Part shown: in pieces, positions 44,226 to 57,551 of the stretch | Layout: every line of letters begins with the position of its first letter | How positions within the stretch are numbered: position 1 is the stretch's first letter | NCBI GenBank assembly: GCA_973895155.1 | Contig: OZ316892.1 | Coordinates: forward strand, 24,738,001 to 24,802,000 | Direction of reading: 5' to 3' | DNA from: Marsupella aquatica | Taxonomy: Eukaryota > Marchantiophyta | DNA: 64,000 nt | Position numbers and translations under genes: made by a program | The notes under the pieces: generated by a model | The model's input: only the letters and a program-made list of their open reading frames with translations | Databases searched by the model: none | What the model was told of the DNA's origin: nothing

Positions 44226-44646
44226 TGTTGGGTATTTACTCTTACGTCTAGGTTAGGTATGACGTGGTTGGTACAACAACGTGGGTTGGTACAACTACGT
44301 GGTTAGGTACAACTACCTGATTAGGTACAACTATGTGGTTAGGTACAACTACGTGATTAGGTACAACTATGTGGTTAGGTACAACTAAGTTGCACACTAT
44401 ATCATAAGAGGCATGTGTGCTTGGAGAGGTAGAACCAAGGCTCATTGTTATGGAGCCACTTGAGAGATAGGGAGAGCTTACACTGTGGAGACTCGGTATA
44501 GCTGACGGGCTTAGAGTTCAGTAAAGCTCTCTTGTGTGTTCCCGTGGACGTAGCCTCAAGGAGGTGAACCACGTATCTCTTGTGTCGACTATTGTGCGTT
44601 GGATGGTTCATGGGCTTGCCGTTGCGATCGTCGTCTATGCTTAACA
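44226..44646 (+). repeat. 3' LTR of copia copy 2 (421 bp)
   Basis: TGTTGGGT...GCTTAACA, the same length as the 5' LTR. Followed by the target duplication ATGGA. Confidence 0.95.
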
Positions 44647-44952
44647 ATGGATAGGGTTGCACTGGACTATACATCATCCACCTTGTTACAAAGACACGTT
44701 GAGGGCAACTAGTGAGAATGCTTTTATAGAACCAACGAGGCGGTTTGAGAAAAAGTCTCCAAACTTCATCCAGAGGTCACATTGGGTACAAAAATAGTAA
44801 CTAGAACAAAACTAGAATACACAGACTCTCTCTAAGTGCACATTCTAGGGGAGAAGCTCTCCCAAACTGCTATATCCCCAGTATGTAAAGTGAGCCTCAG
44901 GTGTTTCTCTCCTGGCCCAAAACCTAGGTGGGCCGACAGGGCAAATTGGGTC

Positions 44953-45302
44953 ATGTTTATTGACGTCCATCTAGTTGTGGAGGTGTGTCAAATATCTTGT
45001 GTAGGTGAAAAGTGGACCATGGTCTGTTATTTATGACACATAATGTATACCCTTTTCATTTGAACATATTGGCTTCACCTAGCCATCTCCCTTGTCACCC
45101 TAAGTAAGTTCTTACATGAGACTTTTCACTTCACCCTATCTTTTCTCCTTTCATTCTATTTCTCCCTGCACACTAACACACATACAACCTACCTAGAGCC
45201 CTCATTTGGCTAGGAAATAAGGTACAGAAAATACAAAATGAATTTTTTTTGAAGGGATTTATGCACCAAAGCAGCACCCGAGGCCTGCCCAAAAATATTT
45301 CT
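44953..45302. repeat. Dispersed repeat family, copy 2 (about 350 bp)
   Basis: Same orientation as 12369-12725, sharing CTAGTTGTGGAGGTGTGTC, CATATTGGCTTCACCTAGCC and ATGCACCAAAGCAGCACCC. The two copies diverge on both flanks, so this is a discrete repeat unit. Confidence 0.85.
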
Positions 45303-48300
45303 ATTCAATATAAGCAAGAGTGGTAGTGTTCAAGTGAGCTTGAAGCACAGGGTGGACAATGATTGTGGTCATGTTGTCCTTGCAGTAGTGTGTTGCCCCA
45401 CTACCTAAGCCAATACCCTTGCATTGCAACTCTTCTATACCCAATTGGAGGCTACATAAATATTGAGTAAGGTACTAGGGTAGGGTATCCCTGAGCCCTA
45501 GCAGTGCTGACAGCTGTGAGGGGGCTGGGGTCATACCACTAGCCCCGTAGTTGCTCTAAGGTTCTTTGATCTCCCTTTGCCTCAGGTACCATCCCTGTTT
45601 CCCTGGCTTCGAGGGTGGTTGTGCACAAGAAGTGGGGGCCATTGTTTCCGCTTATTCACTCCAAAATTAAATCTGAATTGTATAGTGAGTGGACACGACT
45701 AAAGTTGCCTTTACAAGATCTGGGCCCAATCAGATATGGTGTCTTCTATCCTACATGGCAAGCAACAGACCTAAGTAAATGCTCACATGGAGTGCTTATG
45801 TTGTCTAGAACTTTAGGCCATCTCCAAAGGTGGTCCAAATGCTTCCAAACTTTGCCTCATTCTCAAAGTGTATTTTATTTTATTGAATTTCATTTCAAAG
45901 ACTTTAGGCATGGAGTCATCTTTTCAATAAGAAGTAACCCTCCTTGTAGACTACCCTACATAGGTGCATGCTCCGGAGTTGATGGTGTATCCTCTGTTGG
46001 ATCGGTCAGCTCTGGGTATTCAAGGCAAAAGAAAAAAAAGTGACTCTCCAGTTTGAGTTGATGAAGAACAAGCCACAATACCCCAAGTCTTGTAAACCTT
46101 TTTTTTTAAGACCAGATGACTGGCAAGAGCATTATTTTGTAAAAGTTTCATCCTTGTTTGGGGGCATTTGATCATTACTTTTTGGCTCACACTTTTTGGT
46201 TCCTGTGCTGGTAGGGTCCCACTCTAATCTACATCGGGGTTTTCAGTTCCATGCCTTTATAGCTTTCAACCTTGTCAACTATCTTCTTGGTGCTTTACGT
46301 GTCACCGGATGGTTGCATTGCTTTTTACACCCTCGTTTGAAGCTCTTCTATATGAACCATATTTACCGCCTTCATTCTTTGGCGGTCACACACTTCTACC
46401 AAGTCACAACTTCATCAATTCCCCGGTCCACATAGGTTAATTTAAAATCAATTCCTATAATATATATTCTTGCCAAAACTCTTCATTGTCTGTTTTCCTT
46501 ACAAACTTGCAAGGAGTGAACAAAGTCCAGCTTTCAAATGTATCCTAGAGTTTTTCATCACTGTTGGGTTGTGTGGAGTGGGATGCCCAAGGAGGGGCTA
46601 TGTACAACAGGCTACTAGGGGATAAGTGGTAACTGTGAAGATTTATCAGTAAATCAAGTACTATAATAATGTGCAACCCCACCAAAACTCTATGGCCCCT
46701 GCTTAGAAACCTGAAGGGAGGGAAAGCCAACAGCTAGTCAAATGCATTCTAGAGTTTTCTTTGCGACCAGACATTTTCACCCACAATATTTTGTGTCCAC
46801 CTAAACATTCCACATTGACAAGAGTACCTTGCACCCAATTTAGGTGGTTGATTTCAATTTTTTATGCAATAACATCTTTTTTGCATTGACATCTTTTGGT
46901 AAATGACATGTTTTACACCATGACATGGTTTTTGGAACAATATCTTTATGCAACGCATGGTCATTGTGCCAGACTTTAGTATAAAACATGGTGTTAGAGT
47001 AAATTTTCGGGATGGATTACCAAGGACAGTTCTTGAGGTGTATTTCCCCTTATTTTCATCAGAGAATTCACCCCAGTCTCATAATACTAGAGGGGCCGGC
47101 AAAGTCTTATAACCTCAAAGCCAGGCTGGCCAAGGGATTGAGTTTATTAATGTCAATAATTAGGAATGAAGACATCTAACCAACAATTCTGACCCAAAGC
47201 TACACAGTAAGGGGTCGATGGTCTAGGGTGAAATATCTACAGTAGACAATGACTCTAAGGTGGCAATAAACTTGGGGCGAGGCAGCAAGTGGGGAAGGCT
47301 GTGCTAGTTTGCAGACAAAAATAGCTTAGGCAGTTTCAACATCAAAGTCTGCAAACCGTTAGGCTAGTTGGCAAACAAACAAAAAATGCACTAGCCTTTG
47401 GTAGGCTTATATCTTTTTTGCTTGGCAGGGAGCTCCAAACCTTACTCTAGCGGCCTGGTTGGGTAGCCTTCCACTAGCCTCCACTTGGCATTGGGCTCCA
47501 AGCACAGATGAGTCAGATCTGTTCTTTGTGGGCCATTCTCTATGTTGATTGGCCAAGCAGGCTCGACCCAAAACCTCTGGTCGGTGTCCCTGCTGTCCTG
47601 ATTGGCAAAGAGCTCCAACCCGATCCACACTGCTCTGGTCAGATCCAAACAGGCCATATCCGCTCTGGTCCAGCTAGTCGCGGTTTCATTCGAACAGGTC
47701 CGAACTACGATGGTTTCTGTAGGCTCCAGACCGGATCTACCCGGTCTGTTTGGGTACACTCCGTCTAGGTCCGCTTTGAGGGAAACTCTAAACAGGACAA
47801 GTCTGTTCTGGTTGATGCCCGTCCCCTGGGTTCGAGCCAGCCTGGGGGAATCATGATGAGTACCACAGTCCTGCTAAGTGCTGAGAGATGATGATTATTG
47901 CACGGGAGAGAGGGCGTGGTAGTGTAACTTACTGAGTGAGTACACTACGAACCGGTACTGTAGTCGGCCGCAGTACCGGTACCTGTGGTTCTGTTGTTAT
48001 TGTTGCCGTAGTGCATCAATAGAAACGCCCATAGAATAATGAAATATATTTTGGGCTCAATTGTAGGTTTACCCTACGCAAGGAGTTAGGCCCCATGCTA
48101 AGTCCGGAACAACTCTCTAAATTACATTATTGTATTTTCACATGGACTAAAGTATCTAGGTGAATTGTCCAATGCGGAATATATTACTCCACTTGGAATA
48201 CAGCGCATTTGACAATTCAATCCGTACGAAACGTACAGCAGATTAATTCCACTGTAATTTCACACCTCGCAACACTCCATTAGCCATAATTTAATTGTTA

Positions 48301-49081
48301 TCTTTAAATCTAGAGGGATATAATGATTTAATCTAATGTAAGAAAATTAGATGATAAATGTTTTTAGCATCTTCTTCTCCAAGTGACATTCACCACATTG
48401 GCAAAAGTATATATGAAACTGAAAAATTAAAAAATGTGCCAATCTGGAGACTTGATTTCAAAGGCAAAAGACCTACTGTAGTCAAAGGAGCGCAACCAAA
48501 GAGCCAAAAAACCAGAGCAACCAAGCTAGGAGAGCACAACAAAAAAACAACCAGGAACAAAAGACCTGTGAACCCTCTCTATCAGTGAAAGTAAGCAAAC
48601 CTTGCAAAAATAGAAAAATACCTTAAAAATTAAACTGCCACTGCTCATCAAGTTTGGGAAAGCAAAAGAGTGAAATTTTTCATTTCTTGAAAACAATTTG
48701 CATTTATTTTAGTAACTTGGATCCACAAGGTTTATCCACAAGGTTTTCCATTGGTGCCAGTGGGTTTAAAACAATTACCTAATTTTTTTCTTGAGAACAT
48801 TGTATATTTATTTTAGTAACTTTTAGTCATATAAAAGCTGGAAGTGTCCAATACTTCTCCCTTTTCATTTTCCTTTCATTATTTTTCTCTCCAATTCCAT
48901 ATCGTTCCACAAATTCAGGAAAGGAGTGAACAGAGTCCAATAATTTCCTTTTTTTTTCTCTCCAGTTCCATAGTGCTCCACAAATTCTTCCATAGTGCTC
49001 CACAAATTCAGGAAAGGAGTGAAACATGACGCAACTAGGTTTTTCCTACTGGTGGTTTATGGCTAGTGATGGTTTAAGCTG
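45303..49081. other. Intergenic region, no supported gene
   Basis: Several open frames (for example 45615-46043 and 47400-47860) have no ATG or no recognisable domain. The latter region is open on both strands because of GC-rich, degenerate GGTC-type repetition. A 10-bp perfect inverted repeat (ACCGGTACTG/CAGTACCGGT) is at 47951-47980. Near 48900 and 49005 the phrase CCACAAATTCAGGAAAGGAGTGAA is duplicated. Confidence 0.5.
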
Positions 49082-50059
49082 ATGCAACCTGACTGCGTGG
49101 TCTTCACGGCGCACTGCGGTAGCAGAGCGGAGACAAGTCGTAAGGTACGTTATCGCAGTCGCAGTTTAGCAGTGGTGGGGAAGGAGCCAGCCGAGCAGCC
49201 GAGCGCCGATCGATCCAAGAGCAAGGTCGGGAGTGGGGAGTCGGTACTTGAGGATGGAGGAAGTGAGGAACGATGAATTCTGGAGTCGATGAGGCGTTTT
49301 CACGAGAGATCTGATGATATTATTCGGACCTACCGACCTTCGGACGGAGCGGCCATTGGGACGCGGTGTTTTCGAATCGGATGTTTTGGAGTGAGTGGTG
49401 AGTTGTGGGGGAGTGGAACGCGGCATCGAAAAGGTGAGCTCGTATGGAGGGGCAGCATCAGCAGCAGGAGACGATCAGAAGTAGCAGAGCTGAAGTAGGA
49501 GGAGCAGAGAATTCACGGGATCGTCTTGGAGCTCGACGACCGACGAGAGGAATAGGAGGAGTAGGAGGAGTAGGAGGAGCAGGAGGAGGGAGAACGACGC
49601 CGGTGCGCGAGGAGTAGTGTGTGTCTGGCATGTGACGAAGAGCGAGAATGACGAGCGACGAGCTTCGTTGAGAAAGATAGCGAGGGGAGAGACAGAGGGG
49701 AGAGGCAGGCGACGGAGATAGAGAGGCGGATTTGGATCTTTCCTTAGCGGGAGGGGTGATCTGATCAGAACGAAGTGCTTGTTGGGGATGAAGGGGCGTG
49801 TGGACAGGGACGACAAGATTTGATGGCGCAATGGAGATGGAAAAGGCGGTTCTATTGACGAGGTGTAGCGGAGGGAGGAAGGATCGAGCGCAGGGAGGCA
49901 ATTCGGATCAGGACATTGGTAGCGAAGGCAGTTCTTCTCAAGATAGTTTTTACTGAGGAGTTAGCATCGTGTTTACTACGGGGCGGCAGGGAAAGTGGTT
50001 TTTGGACGAGAGATAGGAGGAGGAGGAGCAAAAGTGAGTTTGCCAGACAGCAAGCCAGG
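49082..50059 (+). promoter_or_regulatory. Region upstream of the CLB/NTMC2T4 gene
   Basis: GA-rich and GGAGGAGTA-repetitive around 49540-49590. It likely includes the promoter and 5' untranslated region. The coding frame is open upstream to 49916 but has no ATG before 50060. Confidence 0.4.
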
Positions 50060-53000
50060 ATGGGATTCCTTGCAGGGTTGGTGTTCGGGTTCGGTATTGG
50101 AATCGGCCTGGTAGGGGCTCTGGTCTTCATGATGGGAAGGAGGAGCGTCCAGCGCGTTAGGAAGGTCTTTATCTTGCACCTGCTCTTCCTGTTTGTTGTT
50201 GTCGAGTGTGGGAACGGATGAAGGTAAGCGTCGTAGGCTTGCTCGAAATGAGCATTTTTCGAAATGCACTGCGACGCTGAACGGAGCAGTTCCCGAGGCT
50301 CGGATATGGTGCATTCCTTTTTGTCCAGCTTCTCCCTCTCCACCACCGCTGGCTTGTCTTGGAGTATTACTTTTAAGATAATTTCTAATCAAGGAAGGAG
50401 AGACTGTCTAACTTCAATTGTCCGCTTCGATTCACTCCTTTAGCAGTGAAGCGGTTTCAATAATTGATTTGTTCAGCCAATTAGGCAGCTTCTTTCCCAG
50501 CGTGCTGTGTCAATTGTCGCGGAAGTGATTGCCTTGAGTGTCCCTTCTTCGGCCTTTGGCCTCAGAGATGACAGGCATCGGTCACTATGGAAAGATCAAG
50601 GAAGGTTTGAACTTTAGGAAGGAAGCGATCTTCTTCTTGCCCTCCTCACGAAGAGACCAGACTTTGGAGCCCGTCACTCCCTGTTAATTGTGAATCGTTC
50701 CTGAGTACCTGAGTACTCCGCCCATTCTATGCCGCACCCTGGCAAGTTACGGTACTAGCAAAGATCACTACGCGTGGCTCTCCGCACGCTTCTGGAGTAC
50801 TCTCTCACCGTTTATTTTCTTATGTGAATCACTCTTCTGCAGGAGCTGAGTCTTTTGTCGATGGCTGATCTTGCTATAAGTCAAAATAAGCGGCTTCGTG
50901 TTTCACACTAACATTCTCCGAATTCCACGCCGTAGTAGTGTAAGACACTGATTAATAGTCATAGCAACGAGGATTTTACGATACTTGAATCTTTTCTCGG
51001 ATGTTTACGTCTGAGCCGTCGATCTGGAATATCAGATTACTGCATTCAATTTGGTCTGCCAATTCACGCAACCGCGCATCAGTGCGGCATTGTGGATCCT
51101 CTTTCAAATCTTGGTGTCCCCTCGATGTCACCGACTGTGAATAGTTTGATAGAAGCTCATTGACTAGAGTCACACTTGGTGGCTGTCCACATGGATTAAA
51201 TTTTGCCCTTGCTGATGATACAGAAGCTTGTTTTGTTCGGGACTGCCGACGGTTAGGACGTTTGTAATCAGGAATTGTACGATCTCTCGAGGCAATTGAT
51301 CTGAGTTGATTACTGACATGTCGACAGTTGTGATTTGACAGGCCGCTGACATAAAGCTGTTAGGAGCACTCACCCAAGATGACATCAAGAAGCTTTGCGC
51401 TGGCGATCCGCCGTTATGGATATCGTTTCCACAATTTGAAAGGGTAAACTGCGAACGGACTTATAACGTAGATGCCTTAATACGACAATTACAAGATTTC
51501 AACATTTTCCCTCGTCAACCGGATTTTTGTTGTTTGAGGCAAAATGCTCATCCGCACGTCAATTCTTTTGCCTGATTTATACTCGTTCTGATTGTCAGGT
51601 CCGATGGTTGAACAAGCAGCTAGAGAAAATCTGGCCTTCCGTAGCTGAGGTAAGTGGTCTTCCCGTTTAATCCGGTCGAATATTCTTGATTTTGCAAATG
51701 AAAACTTGGGCTTGCCTCTTTAGATGTGTTCAGCACCGATAATTAAAAAAATGTAGAAACCAACAGGCAGACACCGGTTCAATGTCTAAATTTTTTTCAA
51801 GGCTGGAAGAAGTCAATATCTGAAGAGTTGCCTTCACTCTTTGCTCTCCATATGCTTCTGTTTCATCCCGAGGGAAAACTCTTTTAGGTGTGAAAACGCG
51901 TCTATGGTCCATACCAACTTTGGTTGCTTACGGCATAATTGAGTAGATTGTTTGGAATTGTAAAAGTGCAAGATCATTGATGGAAGTTTGCTGGGCAAAT
52001 TCCGAGCTGACCAGGATCTGTAAGACAGCAAAGGACAAGATTGAGTGAATTCTGAACTCAAATTTGTCATGAATATAGGCAGCACGTGTTGTGATCAAGG
52101 AATCAGTTGAGCCTATTTTGGAACAATATAAGCCGCCTGGAATTGCAGCATTGAAGTTCAACAAGCTCTTTTTAGGCAACGTGGCACCCAAGATTGACGG
52201 TGTGCAGATCTCTATCTCTGTGTGTTTAAATGTACATGGTTCCTCTCAGATTAGTGACCATTCAACGGAAATTGTAATACTGGGGGATGCCCTTGTTATT
52301 TATGTTCATGGGAGGAGACCGTGTGTGAATCGTAGTTGTGTTCTTGATCAGCGGGGAGTTGAACTTCTGCCTAAACTGTTCTTTTCTGTTAGTATTATGT
52401 TCTTAAGCAAGGGCTACCCAAAAATGGTTCAACAGTTTGGGAATTTCTTTGAGGCCTAAAGTTGGCAAGACCTTTGGAGATAGTTCACGAGAGGAAAGCA
52501 ATGCGCAAGGCTCTAGTTGTAATGCTTGTGCGCAACTGTGTGCAGATTTTTGTGGCTCTAACATCGATAGCTAATGGGTCAATGTTCTTATTTGCAGGTA
52601 TTAGGATGCAGACATTGAAACAAGGACAAGTCACCATGGACTTAGACTTCAAGTGGGGAGGTGATCCCAGTATTGTCCTAGGTGTACACACACTTATTGG
52701 AGCTGTGTTACCAGTGCAGGTGCCTGCGCTTTAGTCAACCCCATGCCCTGTCTCTTTGTATCATGTTAGTAGTGGTGAAGCAGTTTACATGAATTCCTTC
52801 ATGAATACTAACCCGATGGATACTCGTGAGCTCCGCTGTGAGGCAGTTCCAACGATGGTGGTAATATCTGAGCACTGATTTATGATTTGGCTACTCAGTA
52901 GTTTCTTTGGGGGCCCTCAGAATTGATATGCATTGCTATGGACTTCAAGTGCGAGTTAAATAGTCGCTTAGGATTTCAGAATTAATGACCTTTGCTTTCA

Positions 53001-55324
53001 CAGTTGTGGGTTTCCATTGACGTCGTTCGTTTTTACGGTTCCTTTTTGCAGTTTGCCTGTTCCGGTTTGCATCGGTCCTCTCTTGTTATTTTAAAAATTT
53101 CTATGCAGGGCATCGGGTGTCTGAGAACTCTTTAAGCCACGTGCCTAATATTTTTGATACTAGTATAATTTTGACAAATTTCAGTTCTTTGCAGCTAAAG
53201 AACTTCAGTTTCTTCGCAACCGTTCGAGTCATCTTTCAGCTATGTGAGGAAATGCCTTGCATTTCAGCTGTTGTTGTCGCCCTTCTAGCGAAGGTCAGTA
53301 TCAGGAAATAAAATTTTGCTAACTTCCAACCCAGTTCTTGTTGTCCAATGCGGGCACTTTCGAGGCACGGAGGAGTTTAGATCGTTTATTGTTTCCCATC
53401 GAGTGTGATTTGACAGGGCAGATGAGGAGTTGGCCTTGCGCTTTGCACTTGATCAATAAATGTATGCACCTTACTCCATTCTTATCCTCTGCAGCCCAAG
53501 CCTGAAATCAAGTATACATTCAAAGTGATAGGAGGCAGCTTGACAGCGGTCCCAGGGTTGTCAGACATGATAAGAGTACGATGGTTCCTCACTCAAGCAT
53601 GATGATTCAATCAATTTTGCAGAATTTGCATGCAAGTAGGAGGGAATTGAGTTGGAGTTGTATAATAATTTCATGGAATAATTTGTTACCTCGTACAAGA
53701 TCTCGTCCTCTATAGCCTCACCATTGGACACTTAAACCTGTGATTGTTGCAAATATTTGCACCTCTGATGTGGGTGCATCCGTCTGCAGGATTTAGTGGA
53801 AAACATCATCACAGACCAGCTTCAGTGGCCACATCGAATTGTTGTTCCAATCTCTCCAAATCCTGGCGATCTCAGGTATCTTTCCCAGTTTCTGGTAATG
53901 GCTAATTGTCCACGGAGTGCACTTGTCGTGAATTTGTGTATGTGATTTGTTTGTTTGTTAGTCTGGATGTTTGTCCTACTCTTGTTTTGATCTCCGAAAC
54001 AGGAATATGTATCGGCGCAATAAACTAACTCTTTCAAATCATATCTTCTGGTTTGCGACAGTCATTTGGATTTGAAACTTCAAGGCCAAGTGAAGGTGAC
54101 TGTCATAAAGGCTGACAAGCTGAAAAACATGGAAATGGTGGGCAAGTCAGATCCTTATGTCGTTCTTCACATCCGGCCACTAATCAAGCTCAAAACCAAA
54201 GTGGTAGATAATAATCTCAACCCCGAGTGGAACGAAACTTTCACACTGGATGTTGAGGATCAAGAGACTCAGGCCATACATTTCAAGGTTTGATTCCCCT
54301 TTGCTCCTCAGTGAAACTGGTGTGTTATGACTTCCGTTGTCTCTTACAGGCAAGGTGGTGCACAACTAGATTTGTGTGGACTGTAGGGTTTAAGCTTGAT
54401 TTCTTCACTTTGTATGTAACTGAAGTTCCTAGCCCATTGCATCTGTAAGAACAAGTCAGAAACTTGATGTATCTTGCAGGTACTGGACGAAGATGTTGGC
54501 CAGGACAAGGTCCTTGGCTTGGTATCGTATCCTCTCTCAAAATTGGATCCAGGCAAGCCGACAAAGCTTCAGCTTCCCTTACTTCCATCTCTCGACACGG
54601 ACCGTGTCAAGGACAAGAAGGATCGTGGCTCGTTGATTGTGGAAGTAATACTCTTAACTGGTCGAACTTTCGAATTTTCTGCTAGCTTCATGCTATTCAA
54701 TATGCAGTTGTAGAGTTTAGTACTCGTGAGCATTGAAAGTGGTGGGGTTTTGAGATCAAGCAGGTAACTGCACTGAAGGATTGAGAAGCGGCACTTGTGA
54801 CCTCGTTTATTTTCTTGAAGTTAATCTTGACAAGCGACTGAGCTTGAGTATGAAGAGTTTTCATATGAAGTGTCGGGGAGAGAAGGATTTCCATTCTCAA
54901 GAGTAAAATGCTCTATGGAGGATACAGTTCTATAAATATCCGGAGTTCTAAAATATTGTTCGATGACCGGGGTATTTGTGGACATATCTTGGTGCTTTCG
55001 GAGTAAGGGGGAACTAACTCAGTTTACTTTGTTCTGTTTTGGTAGCTCGAGTATCACGTGTTCACCAAAGAAGAATCTGATGTAGCCATGGAACTCGAAA
55101 AGAATCTCCTAGCAGAGAAACAGAAGCTGAAGGACCAAGGTGTGCTTAACAGTACAGCAGATGCGCTTGGAGGAGCGGTTGGCGGTGCTGGCAAGCTTGC
55201 TGTTGGAGTGGTAGGGGGTGTCTCAGGTGGCATCCTGAAGAGTGGAAAGGCGATCACTAGAGGACTGACAAGGAAGAGTAGTAGAACGGATGTAAAGAGC
55301 ACGAATGGTACGGTAGTAAAGTAG
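50060..55324 (+). CDS. NTMC2T4: SMP- and C2-domain membrane protein of the CLB/NTMC2T4 (synaptotagmin-like) family, 11 exons (478 aa)
   Basis: Plant E-Syt-like proteins of this family anchor at the ER or other endomembranes, move lipids through the SMP domain and bind membranes through C2. Exons: 50060-50164, 51342-51443, 51599-51649, 52079-52199, 52598-52719, 53195-53293, 53495-53575, 53790-53875, 54062-54287, 54480-54644, 55046-55324; all are GT-AG and in frame. Residues ~1-26 form a Gly-rich membrane segment (MGFLAGLVFGFGIGIGL). SMP spans about 55-255 (KESVEPILEQYKPPGI, KFNKLFLGNVAPKI, QWPHRIVVPI). A single C2 spans ~257-386 with likely Ca2+ ligands Asp274, Asp286, Asp334, Asp336 and Asp340. 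The tail has a helix (EESDVAMELEKNL) and a Gly-rich stretch. Order and motifs match Arabidopsis At3g61050 (CLB1/NTMC2T4) rather than the two-C2 SYT1 type. ATG 50060 is the first in the frame. Confidence 0.95.
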
Positions 55325-57551
55325 CTGCAGACTGGGTTCATTGCAGATACACCTTTTCTTACACCTTCTGGCCATTGACTCCCCATTTTTCGCTGTTATT
55401 CTCAGTTGGCTGGCTTTCATGTGTTTCGAGTGTAGCGAGCTTTTATAAGATGTGATCTTGACGGCATGGCTACACCTGTAGTGCGGTTTACCTTCACAAA
55501 GTACAAGGAATGACTTCTTCAAGGCTCTGCAGTGAAGGATCATTCCTCGAGCCGAGTTGCAGGAGAGGTTGGAGCTTAAACTGTTATGCATTCTTGCATA
55601 GGCAAACTCCTGTTAGCGTAACACTGATTATTAAGTGAGTACATTCTATAGGTTGTAGGAAACTGTAGATAGGTCCTGTATTGAGCTTCGATCCTCATGA
55701 TTGTGAAGGGCTAGTCCCCCTCAAGAAATGTATTTCATTAGTGGCCTACACAATATATGAAGCCCTGTATCTTGGAGTGGAAACCGGTGGGAAGGATGAC
55801 GCTTTCAAGCAATCATTTACTAACGGGGATTGATTTAATTTGAATGGCCTTTCGAAGTCCGCAATAAACTGTTCCCCCATGTCAGTTGGCCTGAAACGCA
55901 TGGAAGAGTCATATTGTCAATGAGTTGTGAAGTTCACATTTCTTTACTTCATCGTCTGTCGAACTGTTCAGCAGCCTAGAGCTGTTATTGTTGTAATGCG
56001 TGACTCGACCAGCTCCAACGTGATTCAAACAAGTCAGTTTAGTCCTATAGTTGATTGCACTAATTGTTCAATTTTCAAAGTTGCTGCTACACGATTGCCC
56101 GGTTGGTCTATTGCAATTAAAGCCAAATTTCTGGAAAAATGGTTGAAAACTTGAAGCACAATAGAAAACCAAACAGCTTATACAGCAGCCTTTGATGTAT
56201 GTCAAAATTGTAAATTCCAACATATATGTGATGCTTGCCTTAGTTCTCCTTTTAGTGCCGATTTCTTGTGTCGATCACAGAAGAAGACATTGTCGGAGGA
56301 CATTCCCAAGTGAAAAGGCTGGAGAGACCCTCAAGTTTAGGACTATTTCACAGGAAGTTTAGCTCATGATTTTCTCAAAGACAAAACAGAGTGCTTATAA
56401 GAGATTTAAGCTTAGATGGGACCAATCAGTTTTGTTGTGGATCTCCGAATTTTGGTAGTTTGTATGCTGGGAACACTTTGACCAGGAGCTGAAAGCAACT
56501 GCCAACTCATTAGAACCTTGGCGAGAGCTGATACTGTTGGTCCACACATTGTTAGAGACAGGTGCTTCAAATCTACAGTTGCAAGTCAGGAGCATAGATT
56601 GCTAAGGAGGTCGCTCTTCCAAATGACTTGGAAACGTAAAGCTGTTAGTTACAGAGCACATTTCCAAGGAGTCCTCTACAGAGCGAATTGGTAGTTTGAA
56701 ATACGACTCAGCTGATGGCTGTGCACAAGAATGGAGTTGTTCCCTTATCCCTAGAATTTTTGGAAATAGAGACAGATGAACCCAGTATGAATTATGAATG
56801 GGGTTCTTTTTCTTTCATCCCTGCTTGAATCCCTCACTTACAGTATGGCAACCTTAGATGAGTTCAGGATCAATCAGTCTGCATTGGCTACACATGTTTG
56901 CGATTCACTCAGCCGACTTATCACTCGAAAGTCAACGTGAGAGTTTGCTCACTCACATGCTGCACCTGCCCACTCACATGCAGCATGAGCTGCCTGTGTG
57001 CGCGTCCGGTGAGGCAATCCTATGGATTGAAGCTCGGGCCCACCGAACTCCATGTAAATCAAATTTTGAAAGTTTGAATGGAGAGGGATGAAAGCAAATC
57101 ATCGAGTTACATCCAACTTTATTAATTCGAAAAGTGGAGCGGTGAAATTGTGTAGTCAAGGGCAATGAATTGAAATCTGGGCAGGAAGGAATCCCGTTGA
57201 TTCAACGACGGCTTTTACTTCAAACGTTCATCTGGCATTGCTATCGGCTGATGTTGACAACAGAAGAAGGACCCTTCATGCCTATCTATAACCAAGATGA
57301 GGGTCTTCTTGACCGTGTGTGCGGGCCAAACTCTCGGCCACGCGTATCCAAACTCATGCATCTGATATCATTTTGGGGAACTCCTTAACAATCTCTCGAA
57401 TGACGTTACCAATGTCTCTCACTGGTCACCATATCCGCTCAAATCTGTATGCTTTTCAGAAAAGTATATACGTAAATCGACGTGAAGTGTCCAAGGGTGC
57501 GAAAGTGTGCTAGCTGCTCTCACGAGATTAAATCTAGTTCTGTCTTCCGAA
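55325..57551. other. 3' flank of the CLB gene and intergenic sequence
   Basis: An AATAAA at about 55863 could serve the CLB transcript. No other gene is supported. Confidence 0.5.

Larger units (their letters stand above)
38908..44646 (+). mobile_element. Ty1/copia LTR retrotransposon, copy 2, complete and young
   Basis: Two 421-bp LTRs (38908-39328, 44226-44646) enclose a primer site, gag, pol and a polypurine tract. ATGGA immediately precedes the left LTR (38903-38907) and follows the right LTR (44647-44651), a perfect 5-bp target duplication. The LTRs differ at about four positions, so insertion was recent. Gag is open; pol carries TAG TAG at 41690-41695 and TAA at 42512-42514, so the copy is probably not autonomous. 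Protein sequence and LTR ends show it belongs to the same lineage as the element at 1-6201, in the same orientation. Confidence 0.97.

Noticed and set aside
45615-46043. Open frame of 142 codons
   Set aside because: Starts at GTG, no recognisable domain, and ends in a poly-Lys run from an A-rich stretch.
47407-47856. Long frames open on both strands
   Set aside because: Open on several frames at once because of GC-rich degenerate repetition; no domain.
49458-50392. Minus-strand frames of 118-164 codons over the CLB upstream region and first exon
   Set aside because: Mirror images of a GA-rich leader and of the coding exon; low-complexity Leu/Ser/Pro peptides.
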